21,689 nucleotides of DNA from JBDKTK01 sp964556675. GTDB taxonomy: Bacteria; Desulfobacterota; Syntrophia; Syntrophales; UBA4778. Positions 15,123 to 21,689 of this stretch are shown piece after piece. The DNA lies in contig CAZKYN010000024.1 in assembly GCA_964556675.1 (NCBI GenBank), positions 1 to 21,689 on the forward strand. The letters are read 5' to 3'. Each line of letters opens with the position of its first letter. Within the stretch, counting starts at the first letter, position 1. A program made the translations under genes and the position numbers. The notes under the pieces are model-generated. The model was given only the letters and a program-made list of their open reading frames with translations. It searched no databases and had not been told where the DNA came from.

Positions 15123-17930
15123 ATGGAAAAGCTTTCCGAAATGTCGATCACTCCTGAAACCGACATGCCGTATGACGACCAGGTCATAAGCGTTGATGAG
15201 GTCAGCCGCATCCTAAACCAGCTCAAGTCCCAGACCGAAGAGCTCCTCATGCTCCAGGAGGAATTGAGAAAAAGCCGTGAGGAGTACCAGATTATTGTCG
15301 AAAACACCCCCGTCATGATGTGCCGCTGGGTGCCGGAAGGAAAGCTGACTTTCGCCAACACGGCCTTCAAGAAGTATTTCTGCAGGAATGAATCCGAAGC
15401 CGACACCATGGTCTTCTATTCCATTATGCCCGAGGACAGCCGCAGGGCCCTGGAAGACGGGGTCATGTTGATGCGGACCGAAAAGCGAGCTCTCGCCTGC
15501 GAGCGGCGGGTAATTTCCAGGGACGGAGTCTTGAAGCGCCAGAGGTGGACGGACAATCCCGTCTTTGACAATGCGGGCAGACTGAAGGAAATAATCTCGA
15601 TCGGCGAGGTCATACCGGACGCCCGGAGCAAGCGCCAGGCAGTCCGGCTTGAGAGGCGCAGCATCGATACTTTCCTGCGCAACGCCCCGTTCGGAATGAT
15701 AATCCTGGACCATGACAATATCATAAAGTATGTCAATCCCCGCTTTACCGAGATCTTCGGATACGAGCCGAAAGACGTCCCTACGGGAAAGGAGTGGATC
15801 AGGCTTGCCTACCCGCAGGCCCCCGACCGGAGAAAGGCCGTGAACGCCTGGAAAGCGGACTTCAACTCTGCTCGCCCCGGACAGGTCAGGTACCAGACCA
15901 ACCAGGTCACGTGCAAGGACGGCTCCACCCGGACGATCACCTTTTCCACGGTCATGCTCGACACGGGCGAATTCGTCATCATGTGCGAGGACATAACGGC
16001 CCGGGAGGAATCGCAGCGCGCCCTGCAGAAGAGCGAGAGGCAGCTGCGCCTTATCACCGATAACATCCACGATGTCATCTGGACGGCCGATCTCGATTTG
16101 CGCGTCACTTTTGTCAGCCCTTCCATTGAGAGCCTCCTCGGCTGCAGAATCGAGGAAGCTCTGCGGCAGAAAGTGCCGGGTTTTCTGGCCCCGGAAGCGT
16201 TCGGGAGCGCCTGGGCCGCATACAAAAAAGAGTTGAAGAAGAAGAAAGAAAAATACCGGGACTCGACTTTTCTCGTGGAGCTCAAACATCGCGAAGGAGG
16301 CCGGATCTGGGCGGAGGTCAAATCGAGCGCCGTTTACGATGAAAACCTCGAACTCAAGGGCCTGGTCGGGATAACGCGGGACATCACTAAGCGTAAGATC
16401 GCGGAAGACGGGCTGCGGGAGAGCGAGGAGAAATTCCGGGCCATCTTCAATTCGGTCCAGGACGCCATTTTCATGAAGAACCGCGAAGGCGTGTACACGC
16501 TTGCGAATTCCGGGATGGAGCGGATACTGGGCATGAAGGCCTCGGAAATAATCGGGACGAAAGCGGACGCGATCTTCTCGGATTCAGACCTGAAACATAT
16601 CAGGACACTGGATGCCAGGGTCTTTGAAGGGCAGACGGTCGAAACGGAAGAGTCGCTCATCGTCAAGGGCGGACTGCGCCAGTTCATGACTTTCAGGGTG
16701 CCGATCAGGAACGGTTCCGGGGAAATAATCGGACTTTGCGGGGTCGCCCGCGATATAACCCAGACCCGCCAGCTGGAATCGAAACTGCGCCAGTCGCAGA
16801 AAATGGAGGCCATCGGCACCCTGGCCGGCGGCATTGCCCACGATTTCAACAATATACTCGCATCGATTATGGGCTACACGGAGCTGGCGCTGTGCCGCAA
16901 CATGCCGAAGGCGAGCCCGGCCGTCCAGGACCTCGAAAGCGTGCTCAAGGCGAGCTACCGCGCCAAGGACCTGATCAGCCAGATCCTGACCTTCAGCAGG
17001 CAGACCGAAAGCGGCAAAAAGCGCGTCCAGCTCACGCCTATTATCAAGGAGGCCGTACAGTTCCTCCGGGCCACGCTGCCTTCCACGATCAGGATCAGGG
17101 AATGCTATTACTCTTCACCCTGCACGGTGTTGGCCGACCAGGTCCAGATCCACCAGGTGATGATGAACCTGTGCTCGAACGCGGCCCATTCCATGCAGGA
17201 GAGAGGGGGCGTCCTGGAAATCTCCCTGCAGGACATCTACCTGGAAGAGGAAACCGACTTCCAGCACAAGCTCTGGCCCGGCGAGTACATCAGGCTCAGC
17301 ATCAGGGACACCGGGCACGGCATCGACCCCGTCATCCTGGGCAGGATATTCGACCCGTACTTCACGATGAAAGGCACCGGCGAGGGCACCGGGCTGGGGC
17401 TCTCGGTTGTCTACGGGATTATGAAGAGCCATGGAGGGTCTGTGACGATTGAAAGCGAGGTCGGCAGGGGCACTGTCGTGCACGCGTATTTCCCTGTCTG
17501 CGACCGGCTCGATACGGACGAAGAGGAAGCAGCCCCGGAAATCGAGGGCGGCAGCGAGCGGATCCTGTTCGTTGACGATGAAGAGCCGATCGTGAAGCTT
17601 CAGAAGGAAATCCTCGAGTACATCGGCTACAAAGTATATGCCACGACGAAAGCTCGCGAGGCCCTCGAAGTGTTCAGGAAAAATCCGCTCGCGTTCGACC
17701 TGGTGATCACCGACCAGACGATGCCGTCGATAACCGGCCTGAAGTTTGCGGAAGAGCTCATGAAGATCAGGCCCGGAATGCCTGTCGTGCTCTGCACGGG
17801 TTTCAGCGCGGAACTCACGCCCGACAAGGTGAAGGACAAGGGCATCAGGAAGATAGTCTTCAAGCCGCTGTCAATCCATGACTGGGCTCAGATAATCCGC
17901 AGCGCCCTGGAAGACCCTCCCGAGATGTAG
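15123..17930 (+). CDS. Hybrid sensor histidine kinase: four PAS domains, HisKA, HATPase, receiver
   Basis: The 935-residue protein has no membrane segments, so it is a cytoplasmic sensor. A short coiled coil (about 28-55) leads into four PAS domains at about 52-165, 177-298, 304-426 and 434-553. The phosphoacceptor is His573 in GGIAHDFNN, a HisKA type with the HDFNN box. The ATPase domain has the N-box MMNLCSNAAHSM (about 680), DTGHGID (about 729) and GEGTGLGLSVV. The C-terminal receiver starts with ILFVDDEEP (about 815); Asp864 in ITDQTMP is the phosphate acceptor, and FKP supplies the conserved Lys. No response regulator with an output domain is adjacent, so the downstream partner is unknown. 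The PAS set suggests sensing of ligand, redox state or light. The strong promoter at 14888 may drive it. Confidence 0.93.
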   Translation: MEKLSEMSITPETDMPYDDQVISVDEVSRILNQLKSQTEELLMLQEELRKSREEYQIIVENTPVMMCRWVPEGKLTFANTAFKKYFCRNESEADTMVFYSIMPEDSRRALEDGVMLMRTEKRALACERRVISRDGVLKRQRWTDNPVFDNAGRLKEIISIGEVIPDARSKRQAVRLERRSIDTFLRNAPFGMIILDHDNIIKYVNPRFTEIFGYEPKDVPTGKEWIRLAYPQAPDRRKAVNAWKADFNSARPGQVRYQTNQVTCKDGSTRTITFSTVMLDTGEFVIMCEDITAREESQRALQKSERQLRLITDNIHDVIWTADLDLRVTFVSPSIESLLGCRIEEALRQKVPGFLAPEAFGSAWAAYKKELKKKKEKYRDSTFLVELKHREGGRIWAEVKSSAVYDENLELKGLVGITRDITKRKIAEDGLRESEEKFRAIFNSVQDAIFMKNREGVYTLANSGMERILGMKASEIIGTKADAIFSDSDLKHIRTLDARVFEGQTVETEESLIVKGGLRQFMTFRVPIRNGSGEIIGLCGVARDITQTRQLESKLRQSQKMEAIGTLAGGIAHDFNNILASIMGYTELALCRNMPKASPAVQDLESVLKASYRAKDLISQILTFSRQTESGKKRVQLTPIIKEAVQFLRATLPSTIRIRECYYSSPCTVLADQVQIHQVMMNLCSNAAHSMQERGGVLEISLQDIYLEEETDFQHKLWPGEYIRLSIRDTGHGIDPVILGRIFDPYFTMKGTGEGTGLGLSVVYGIMKSHGGSVTIESEVGRGTVVHAYFPVCDRLDTDEEEAAPEIEGGSERILFVDDEEPIVKLQKEILEYIGYKVYATTKAREALEVFRKNPLAFDLVITDQTMPSITGLKFAEELMKIRPGMPVVLCTGFSAELTPDKVKDKGIRKIVFKPLSIHDWAQIIRSALEDPPEM

Positions 17931-17931
17931 C

Positions 17932-17953
17932 CCGGGGTCCGCCCCGTCCCCGG
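17932..17953. other. GC-rich inverted repeat after the kinase gene
   Basis: CCGGGG (17932-17937) and CCCCGG (17948-17953) pair around a ten-base loop, right after the kinase stop. No T-run follows directly (one appears only at 17982-17988), so it is at best a weak or Rho-assisted terminator. The rest of the gap to 18105 turns AT-rich and shows no gene. Confidence 0.4.
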
Positions 17954-18105
17954 TTGACAAGCCGTGGCCAAGGAAACATCTCTTTTTTAAAATCCCTTTG
18001 TATCGCGCTTACATCTCTCATGCAAAAGCATGGCCGCAAAAGGACCGAGCGCCTTTGATCGAAAAGAAGCGACAAAAAAGTTCACCATATACAAAAAAAA
18101 TCAAG

Positions 18106-18120
18106 GTTGACAAAATCAAC
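18106..18120. promoter_or_regulatory. Operator-like dyad before the MarR gene
   Basis: GTTGA-CAAAA-TCAAC is a perfect 5-bp inverted repeat with half-sites about one helical turn apart, as in many MarR operators. It lies 46 bases before the chosen MarR start. TTGACA inside it could be a -35 box, but no -10 is found at 16-18 bases. Autoregulation of the operon is the likely meaning. Confidence 0.45.
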
Positions 18121-18165
18121 TAATAATGGGATGGAATGAACAAATTCATATCAGGAAGAGATGCA

Positions 18166-18606
18166 ATGAATGAGGCCAAACAACTGGCAGGTTTAATAGA
18201 GGACATCATTTATCATTTCGGATCTTATAGTATGGATAATGAATGCTGTGAGGGAGTATCGCATGCGGAATATCGGGCATTACGGGTCGCCATGCGCAAA
18301 GACACATGCGCCATGCAGGACATAGCAAAAAGTGCAATGGTTACGAAAAGCGGCGCTACACGCATAATCAGCCGTCTTGAGGAGAAGGGGCTGGCTCAGC
18401 GTCAGAGAGATGAAAAAGACGGGCGGATATGCTGTGTTCAATTGACTGATTCCGGCAAATCCTTCCTTAATCGCAATGAAGATAAACTCATTAATCGAAT
18501 GCAATCGGTTCTGGCCGGCATGGACCAGTCCGTGCGGGAAGTATTGCTTATCAGCCTGAAGGCGTTCTTGAGATCAACAGAAAACTCGGAGCAGAATAGT
18601 AATTGA
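18166..18606 (+). CDS. Cysteine-rich MarR-family transcriptional regulator
   Basis: I prefer ATG 18166, with AGGAAG seven bases upstream, giving 146 residues, normal for MarR; ATG 18136 is in frame and possible. The winged-helix core reads EYRALRVAM, then MQDIAKSAMVTKSGATRIISRLEEKGL (recognition helix about 58-72) and the wing RQRDEKDGRICCVQLT. Five cysteines stand out: Cys27-Cys28 in the N-terminal dimer/ligand region, Cys48, and Cys89-Cys90 in the wing. Paired cysteines suggest thiol or metal/metalloid sensing, as in redox-type MarR proteins; this is inference. It heads a run of same-strand genes (selenoprotein, metal ATPase, zinc ribbon) with short gaps, so it probably represses or activates them. 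Base use is visibly AT-richer than the kinase gene before it. Confidence 0.88.
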   Translation: MNEAKQLAGLIEDIIYHFGSYSMDNECCEGVSHAEYRALRVAMRKDTCAMQDIAKSAMVTKSGATRIISRLEEKGLAQRQRDEKDGRICCVQLTDSGKSFLNRNEDKLINRMQSVLAGMDQSVREVLLISLKAFLRSTENSEQNSN

Positions 18607-18633
18607 TTATTTCAACTACCAATGGAGGTTATG

Positions 18634-18930
18634 ATGATTGAAATAACAGAAAAAGCGGGTGCCGCAATAAAGGAAATCATGGCAAAGCAGGAAAAGCCAT
18701 CACCGATTAGAATAATACTCCAGAGCAGTTGTTGAGGATCCTCCCTTGCAATGGCCCTGGATGGGTCAAACGAAAACGATTTTATTTACACTGATCAGGG
18801 GCTCACATTTGTAATTGAAAAAGATCTCTTGGAGAAAATAAAGCCTGTCTGCATTGATTTTATCCAATCGGATGAAGGTGAAGGCTTTTCAATAACCGCG
18901 AATACCGGGAATGCAGCTGAATGCTGCTGA
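18634..18930 (+). CDS. HesB/IscA-like selenoprotein (in-frame UGA = Sec34)
   Basis: A 98-residue protein appears when the TGA at 18733-18735 is read as selenocysteine. The start is ATG 18634, five bases after GGAGG; ATG 18631 is also possible. It begins MIEITEKAGAAIKEIMAKQE, typical of A-type Fe-S carrier proteins. The first cysteine site, where IscA has Gly-Gly-Cys-Ser-Gly, reads Ser-Ser-Cys33-Sec34-Gly. Cys73 and a terminal Cys97-Cys98 pair complete the likely ligands. HesB-like selenoproteins are a known family, first listed in surveys of the prokaryotic selenoproteome. The reading frame and family features continue after the UGA to a normal stop, against a simple nonsense pseudogene, and a SECIS-like hairpin follows. 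The metal ATPase starts 27 bases downstream, so it may deliver or detoxify the ATPase's substrate. Confidence 0.85.
18752..18768 (+). promoter_or_regulatory. Candidate bacterial SECIS element
   Basis: TGGCCC (18752-18757) pairs with GGGTCA (18763-18768), six pairs including one G-U, leaving the five-base loop UGGAU. A G sits at loop position two, 24 nt after the UGA. Both traits fit the bacterial SECIS model (loop G among the first two positions, 16-37 nt downstream). Confidence 0.55.
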
Positions 18931-18957
18931 AATTTATTTGAAGTGGGGAATTTAGTT

Positions 18958-21597
18958 ATGCTCGGTAAGGAAAATAGTGGCTCCGGAACAGTCTTATTTC
19001 AAATCGAAGGTATGGAATGCGGTTGTGAGGCAACCCTCATTGAGAAAAAGCTCAGGGCTCTTGATGGAGTCCAAAATTTCGATATAAACCCGATTACTCA
19101 CCAGTTACGCGTCTTATACGACACTGGTACAGTAACAGTTCAGGACATCATCCGGTCGGTTTCGGAAACAGGGATGAGGGCATCAATGCAGAAGAGCAAG
19201 GGCCCGCGCAGCACCTGGTGGCGAGAGAAACAGCAACTGGCCCTTTACGGGTGCGGTATTTTAGCTCTTGTAGCTTTTATCTTTGAGAGAATGGGCTACC
19301 CTCCTTCGGTCAGTATTGGATTCTACATTCTTTCTGTCCTGACCGGCGTCTATTATCCCGCGAGAAAAGCGCTTATTGCGCTTGTCAATCTGACTCCCAC
19401 AATTCATTTACTCATGCTGATAGGTTCAGTAGGTGCAATGCTGCTGGGTATGTGGGGGGAATCGGCTGTCCTGATATTCGTATATTCTCTGGGAGACGTT
19501 CTCGAATCCTATGCCGTTGATAAAGCCCGTGGAGCGCTGCGCTCCCTCACAGAGCTGATGCCCAGGGAAGCGCTGGTTAAAACAGGTTCCGGTGAACAGG
19601 TGCGCGCCATAGAGCAGATATCTGTGGGAGATGTCGTTGTGGTACGGCCGGGCGAGCGCATCCCTGTAGACGGGCGGGTTCTGAGGGGTACGTCTTATGT
19701 TGATCAATCCGCTGTAACCGGTGAACCAATTCCGGTGTTGAGAAAATCAGGAGGAGATGTTTTCGCAGGTACTATTAACCAAAACGGGTCCCTCGAGGTC
19801 CAAGTTCAGAAGCCCGCTTCCGAGACAATGCTCTCCAAGATTATCTGTTCCGTGGAAGAAGCCCAGGCAAAAAAAGGCAAGCTGCAGAGGTTTTCGGATG
19901 CGTTCGGAGTCTACTACACACCTGCAATGTTCGTTTTGGGCATACTGGTGGCCGTTATACCGCCCCTTTTCATGGGTTATGAGTGGGCCCCCTTTCTTTA
20001 CAGGGGATTGGTCGTCTTTGTTGTGTCCTGCTCGTGCGGGCTCGCCCTCTCGGTGCCTGTTGCGATAGTTGCCGCCATGGCCAAGGCTGCCCATAACGGC
20101 ACGGTTTTCAAAGGCGGCGCCTATATCGAACTTGTCGATCATGTGAAGGTAATAGCTTTCGATAAAACCGGTACACTGACCATCGGGCGGCCTGAGGTGA
20201 CCGACATACTCACGTTCGGCAATAGAAGCGAGCAGGATGTGCTTGATATTTCCGGCACCCTCGAATCGAGGTCGGGGCACCCGTTGGCGGCAGCTATCGT
20301 CCGAAAGGCCCGGGAGAACGAGTTTATTAACGGGAAGCCCATGGAAAGCTTCCTTGAAACGCCGGGCAGGGGTGTAACCGCAATGGTTCAGGGATTGAAT
20401 TGCATTCTCGGGAGCCCCCGGAGTCTTGAAGAGCAGGGAATCGGGATTGGAGAAGCCGAAAGCAAAGTTGCCAGACTGGAAGATGAGGGCAAGACGGTCG
20501 TACTGCTGGGCATTGAAGGTAAACTGGCCGGTCTTATAGGGATTTCTGACACTTTGCGCCCCGGCGCACACGAAGCTCTTGAACGCCTCAAAAGCGCAGG
20601 CGTAAGGACCGTGATGCTCACCGGAGATAATGAGCGAAGCGCCAGGGCCATAGCCGCCCGTTTGGGCGTAGATGAATTCAACGCCCAGCTCTTACCCACG
20701 GACAAAGTGGACGCTATTCGCAAGCTCCGGGAGAAATATGGAATGGTAGCGATGGTCGGGGATGGAATCAATGATGCGCCGGCCATGGCCGTAGCCGATG
20801 TCGGCATCGCCATGGGAGCCGCAGGGACAGACATCGCTATCGAAGCCGGAGATGTTGTCCTGATGTCCGATGATCTCGGCAAAATAGCCTATTTGCGTGA
20901 ACTTTCAAATCAGTCTGTCCGGAACATCCGGCAGAACATTTGGGTGTCCATGGTCAATGTGGCCTTCATGGTCGTGATGGCCCTGCTGGGTTACCTGGGA
21001 CTGGTCACAGGATTGCTTCTCAATGAGGCCAGTGCGCTTTTTGTAATCGCCAATGCGCTGAGGCTGCTTAAGTGGCGGGGTCCTGTCAAGTCTGCGGAAA
21101 TTTTATCAACAGGCCAGGCCACGAGTGCAATTCAGACCGCCTCGGAGTCGACTTCGCCGTTTAGAATAATTGGAACTGCCTCATGCTGCAGTTCGGAAAA
21201 GCCAGCTTCCTCTATTCCAATACTCAAGAGTGCGAAGAATTCCGGATGCTGTGCGGGCGCAGAGTCAAATCAGAAAGTTGTCTTCCCGACCTTCCCCACG
21301 GCAGCAGCCCAAGCGTCCTGCTTTTCAACTCCTGAAGTAAATGCTCCTGAACATTGTGACGACGGCGGGGCCGGCTTAGATTCATTGGTGTTCAGAATAG
21401 ATGGTATGTCCTGCTCCTGCGAAGGCCGGATGGCGGAGAAGCGGGTAAAGGCCCTGAAAGGTGTTAAAAATCTCAGCTTTAATCCTGTTACGAATCAAAT
21501 GAAAGTCACTTTAGACCCTTCGTTCGCGTCTGTTGACGAAGTCGAGAAGGCTGTATCAAAGGCCGGGGCGAAAGCGGTTCTGATCAAAGGAAGGTGA
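18958..21597 (+). CDS. P1B-type heavy-metal ATPase with CSC membrane motif and CxC metal-binding domains
   Basis: ATG 18958 (GGGG nine bases upstream) gives 879 residues; GTG 18943 is an alternative. Order: N-terminal HMA-like domain with GMECGCE (Cys21, Cys23); membrane helices; actuator loop with SAVTGEPIPV; ion-site helix FVVSCSCGLALSVP (Cys358-Ser-Cys360); phosphorylation site Asp402 in DKTGTLT; SGHPLA; GDGINDAP (from 601); last helices; a ~100-residue linker with Cys-Cys clusters; and a second HMA-like domain with GMSCSCEG (Cys819, Cys821). The ATPase machinery is intact. The ion site lacks the proline of CPC, and the last helix reads LLNEASALFVIANALRLL, without the Asp of Zn/Cd pumps. 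Both HMA domains have CxC, not CxxC. It exports some soft metal or metalloid, identity unknown, probably with the selenoprotein encoded just upstream. Confidence 0.9.
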   Translation: MLGKENSGSGTVLFQIEGMECGCEATLIEKKLRALDGVQNFDINPITHQLRVLYDTGTVTVQDIIRSVSETGMRASMQKSKGPRSTWWREKQQLALYGCGILALVAFIFERMGYPPSVSIGFYILSVLTGVYYPARKALIALVNLTPTIHLLMLIGSVGAMLLGMWGESAVLIFVYSLGDVLESYAVDKARGALRSLTELMPREALVKTGSGEQVRAIEQISVGDVVVVRPGERIPVDGRVLRGTSYVDQSAVTGEPIPVLRKSGGDVFAGTINQNGSLEVQVQKPASETMLSKIICSVEEAQAKKGKLQRFSDAFGVYYTPAMFVLGILVAVIPPLFMGYEWAPFLYRGLVVFVVSCSCGLALSVPVAIVAAMAKAAHNGTVFKGGAYIELVDHVKVIAFDKTGTLTIGRPEVTDILTFGNRSEQDVLDISGTLESRSGHPLAAAIVRKARENEFINGKPMESFLETPGRGVTAMVQGLNCILGSPRSLEEQGIGIGEAESKVARLEDEGKTVVLLGIEGKLAGLIGISDTLRPGAHEALERLKSAGVRTVMLTGDNERSARAIAARLGVDEFNAQLLPTDKVDAIRKLREKYGMVAMVGDGINDAPAMAVADVGIAMGAAGTDIAIEAGDVVLMSDDLGKIAYLRELSNQSVRNIRQNIWVSMVNVAFMVVMALLGYLGLVTGLLLNEASALFVIANALRLLKWRGPVKSAEILSTGQATSAIQTASESTSPFRIIGTASCCSSEKPASSIPILKSAKNSGCCAGAESNQKVVFPTFPTAAAQASCFSTPEVNAPEHCDDGGAGLDSLVFRIDGMSCSCEGRMAEKRVKALKGVKNLSFNPVTNQMKVTLDPSFASVDEVEKAVSKAGAKAVLIKGR

Positions 21598-21600
21598 ATT

Positions 21601-21689
21601 ATGCCGACATACGAATATGGATGTTTAAAATGCGGGGCAACCAAAGAGGTCTTCGCCTCGCTTGCGGAAAAAGAGGCAGGGTTAAACGT
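21601..21689 (+). CDS. FmdB-like zinc-ribbon protein, 5' part
   Basis: The gene begins three bases after the ATPase stop, with AAGGAAGG as ribosome site, and runs off the window end. The 29 visible codons start MPTYEYGCLKCG, the classic N-terminus of the small FmdB-family / putative regulatory zinc-ribbon proteins, whose first Cys-x2-Cys knuckle binds Zn. A second CxxC would be expected beyond the edge. Its spacing makes it part of the ATPase operon. The family's function is poorly defined; a metal-binding accessory role is inference. Confidence 0.75.
   Translation, partial: MPTYEYGCLKCGATKEVFASLAEKEAGLN

Noticed and set aside
17954..17959. TTGACA as a -35 box for the MarR operon
   Set aside because: No -10-like hexamer lies 16-18 bases downstream (CATCTC is found), and the distance to the gene is over 180 bases.
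18107..18126. TTGACA followed by TAATAA as a promoter for the MarR gene
   Set aside because: The spacer is only eight bases, so it cannot be a sigma-70 promoter; the dyad reading of the same bases fits better.
18733..18735. Nonsense mutation or sequencing error making the HesB-like gene a pseudogene
   Set aside because: The frame continues to a proper end with family features, UGA sits at the conserved Cys/Sec position, and a SECIS-like hairpin follows. Not fully excluded without the host's Sec genes.
1..21689. CRISPR arrays, tRNA or rRNA genes, insertion sequences with transposase, phage genes
   Set aside because: No regularly spaced direct repeats, tRNA cloverleaf, rRNA conserved blocks or transposase/integrase motifs were seen by eye on either strand.

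Overview
The window looks like a chromosome segment of a GC-rich, anaerobic, hopanoid-making Gram-negative bacterium, most likely of the Desulfobacterota / deltaproteobacterial type. The reasons are a hopanoid-pathway phosphorylase, a periplasmic flavoprotein with a separate seven-haem cytochrome c, a sigma-54 style promoter before motAB, an apparent selenoprotein, and a palindromic intergenic repeat of a kind I recall from such genomes. This placement is inference; no rRNA or housekeeping marker is present.

Layout. Positions 1-567 hold the 3' part of hpnG. Positions 848-1945 encode two small exported proteins: a Nuc-like phospholipase D with an altered catalytic motif, and a DUF4142 protein. 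Positions 2008-4387 encode a Tat-exported fumarate-reductase-family flavoprotein and its likely electron donor, a heptahaem cytochrome. They end in a clear terminator. After a region of several dyads, a sigma-54 promoter drives motA-motB (4643-6264). Positions 6345-13298 are all on the minus strand: satP-like acetate carrier, OFA-type MFS carrier, SDR oxidoreductase, ACT-domain malic enzyme and a DUF3141 PhaC-like hydrolase. The 415-base gap at 9256-9670 holds a ~197-bp imperfect palindrome and a ~117-bp inverted-repeat element. Divergently, 13472-14665 encodes an Fsr-like MFS exporter. A 457-base gap follows, with a near-consensus sigma-70 promoter and a possible structured leader for a four-PAS hybrid histidine kinase (15123-17930).

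The most interesting part is 18106-21689, whose first kilobase is visibly AT-richer than its surroundings. A dyad operator-like site precedes a cysteine-rich MarR regulator. Next comes a HesB/IscA-like gene with an in-frame UGA in the context Ser-Cys-UGA-Gly and a bacterial-SECIS-like hairpin 24 nt downstream, so it is read here as a selenoprotein. Then comes a P1B-type metal ATPase in which the transmembrane CPC motif is Cys-Ser-Cys, both terminal metal-binding domains carry CxC instead of CxxC, and the usual Zn or Cu signature residues are absent. Last is a truncated FmdB-like zinc-ribbon gene. Short gaps suggest one operon. I propose it as a candidate undescribed metal, metalloid or selenium handling system; its substrate cannot be read from sequence alone.
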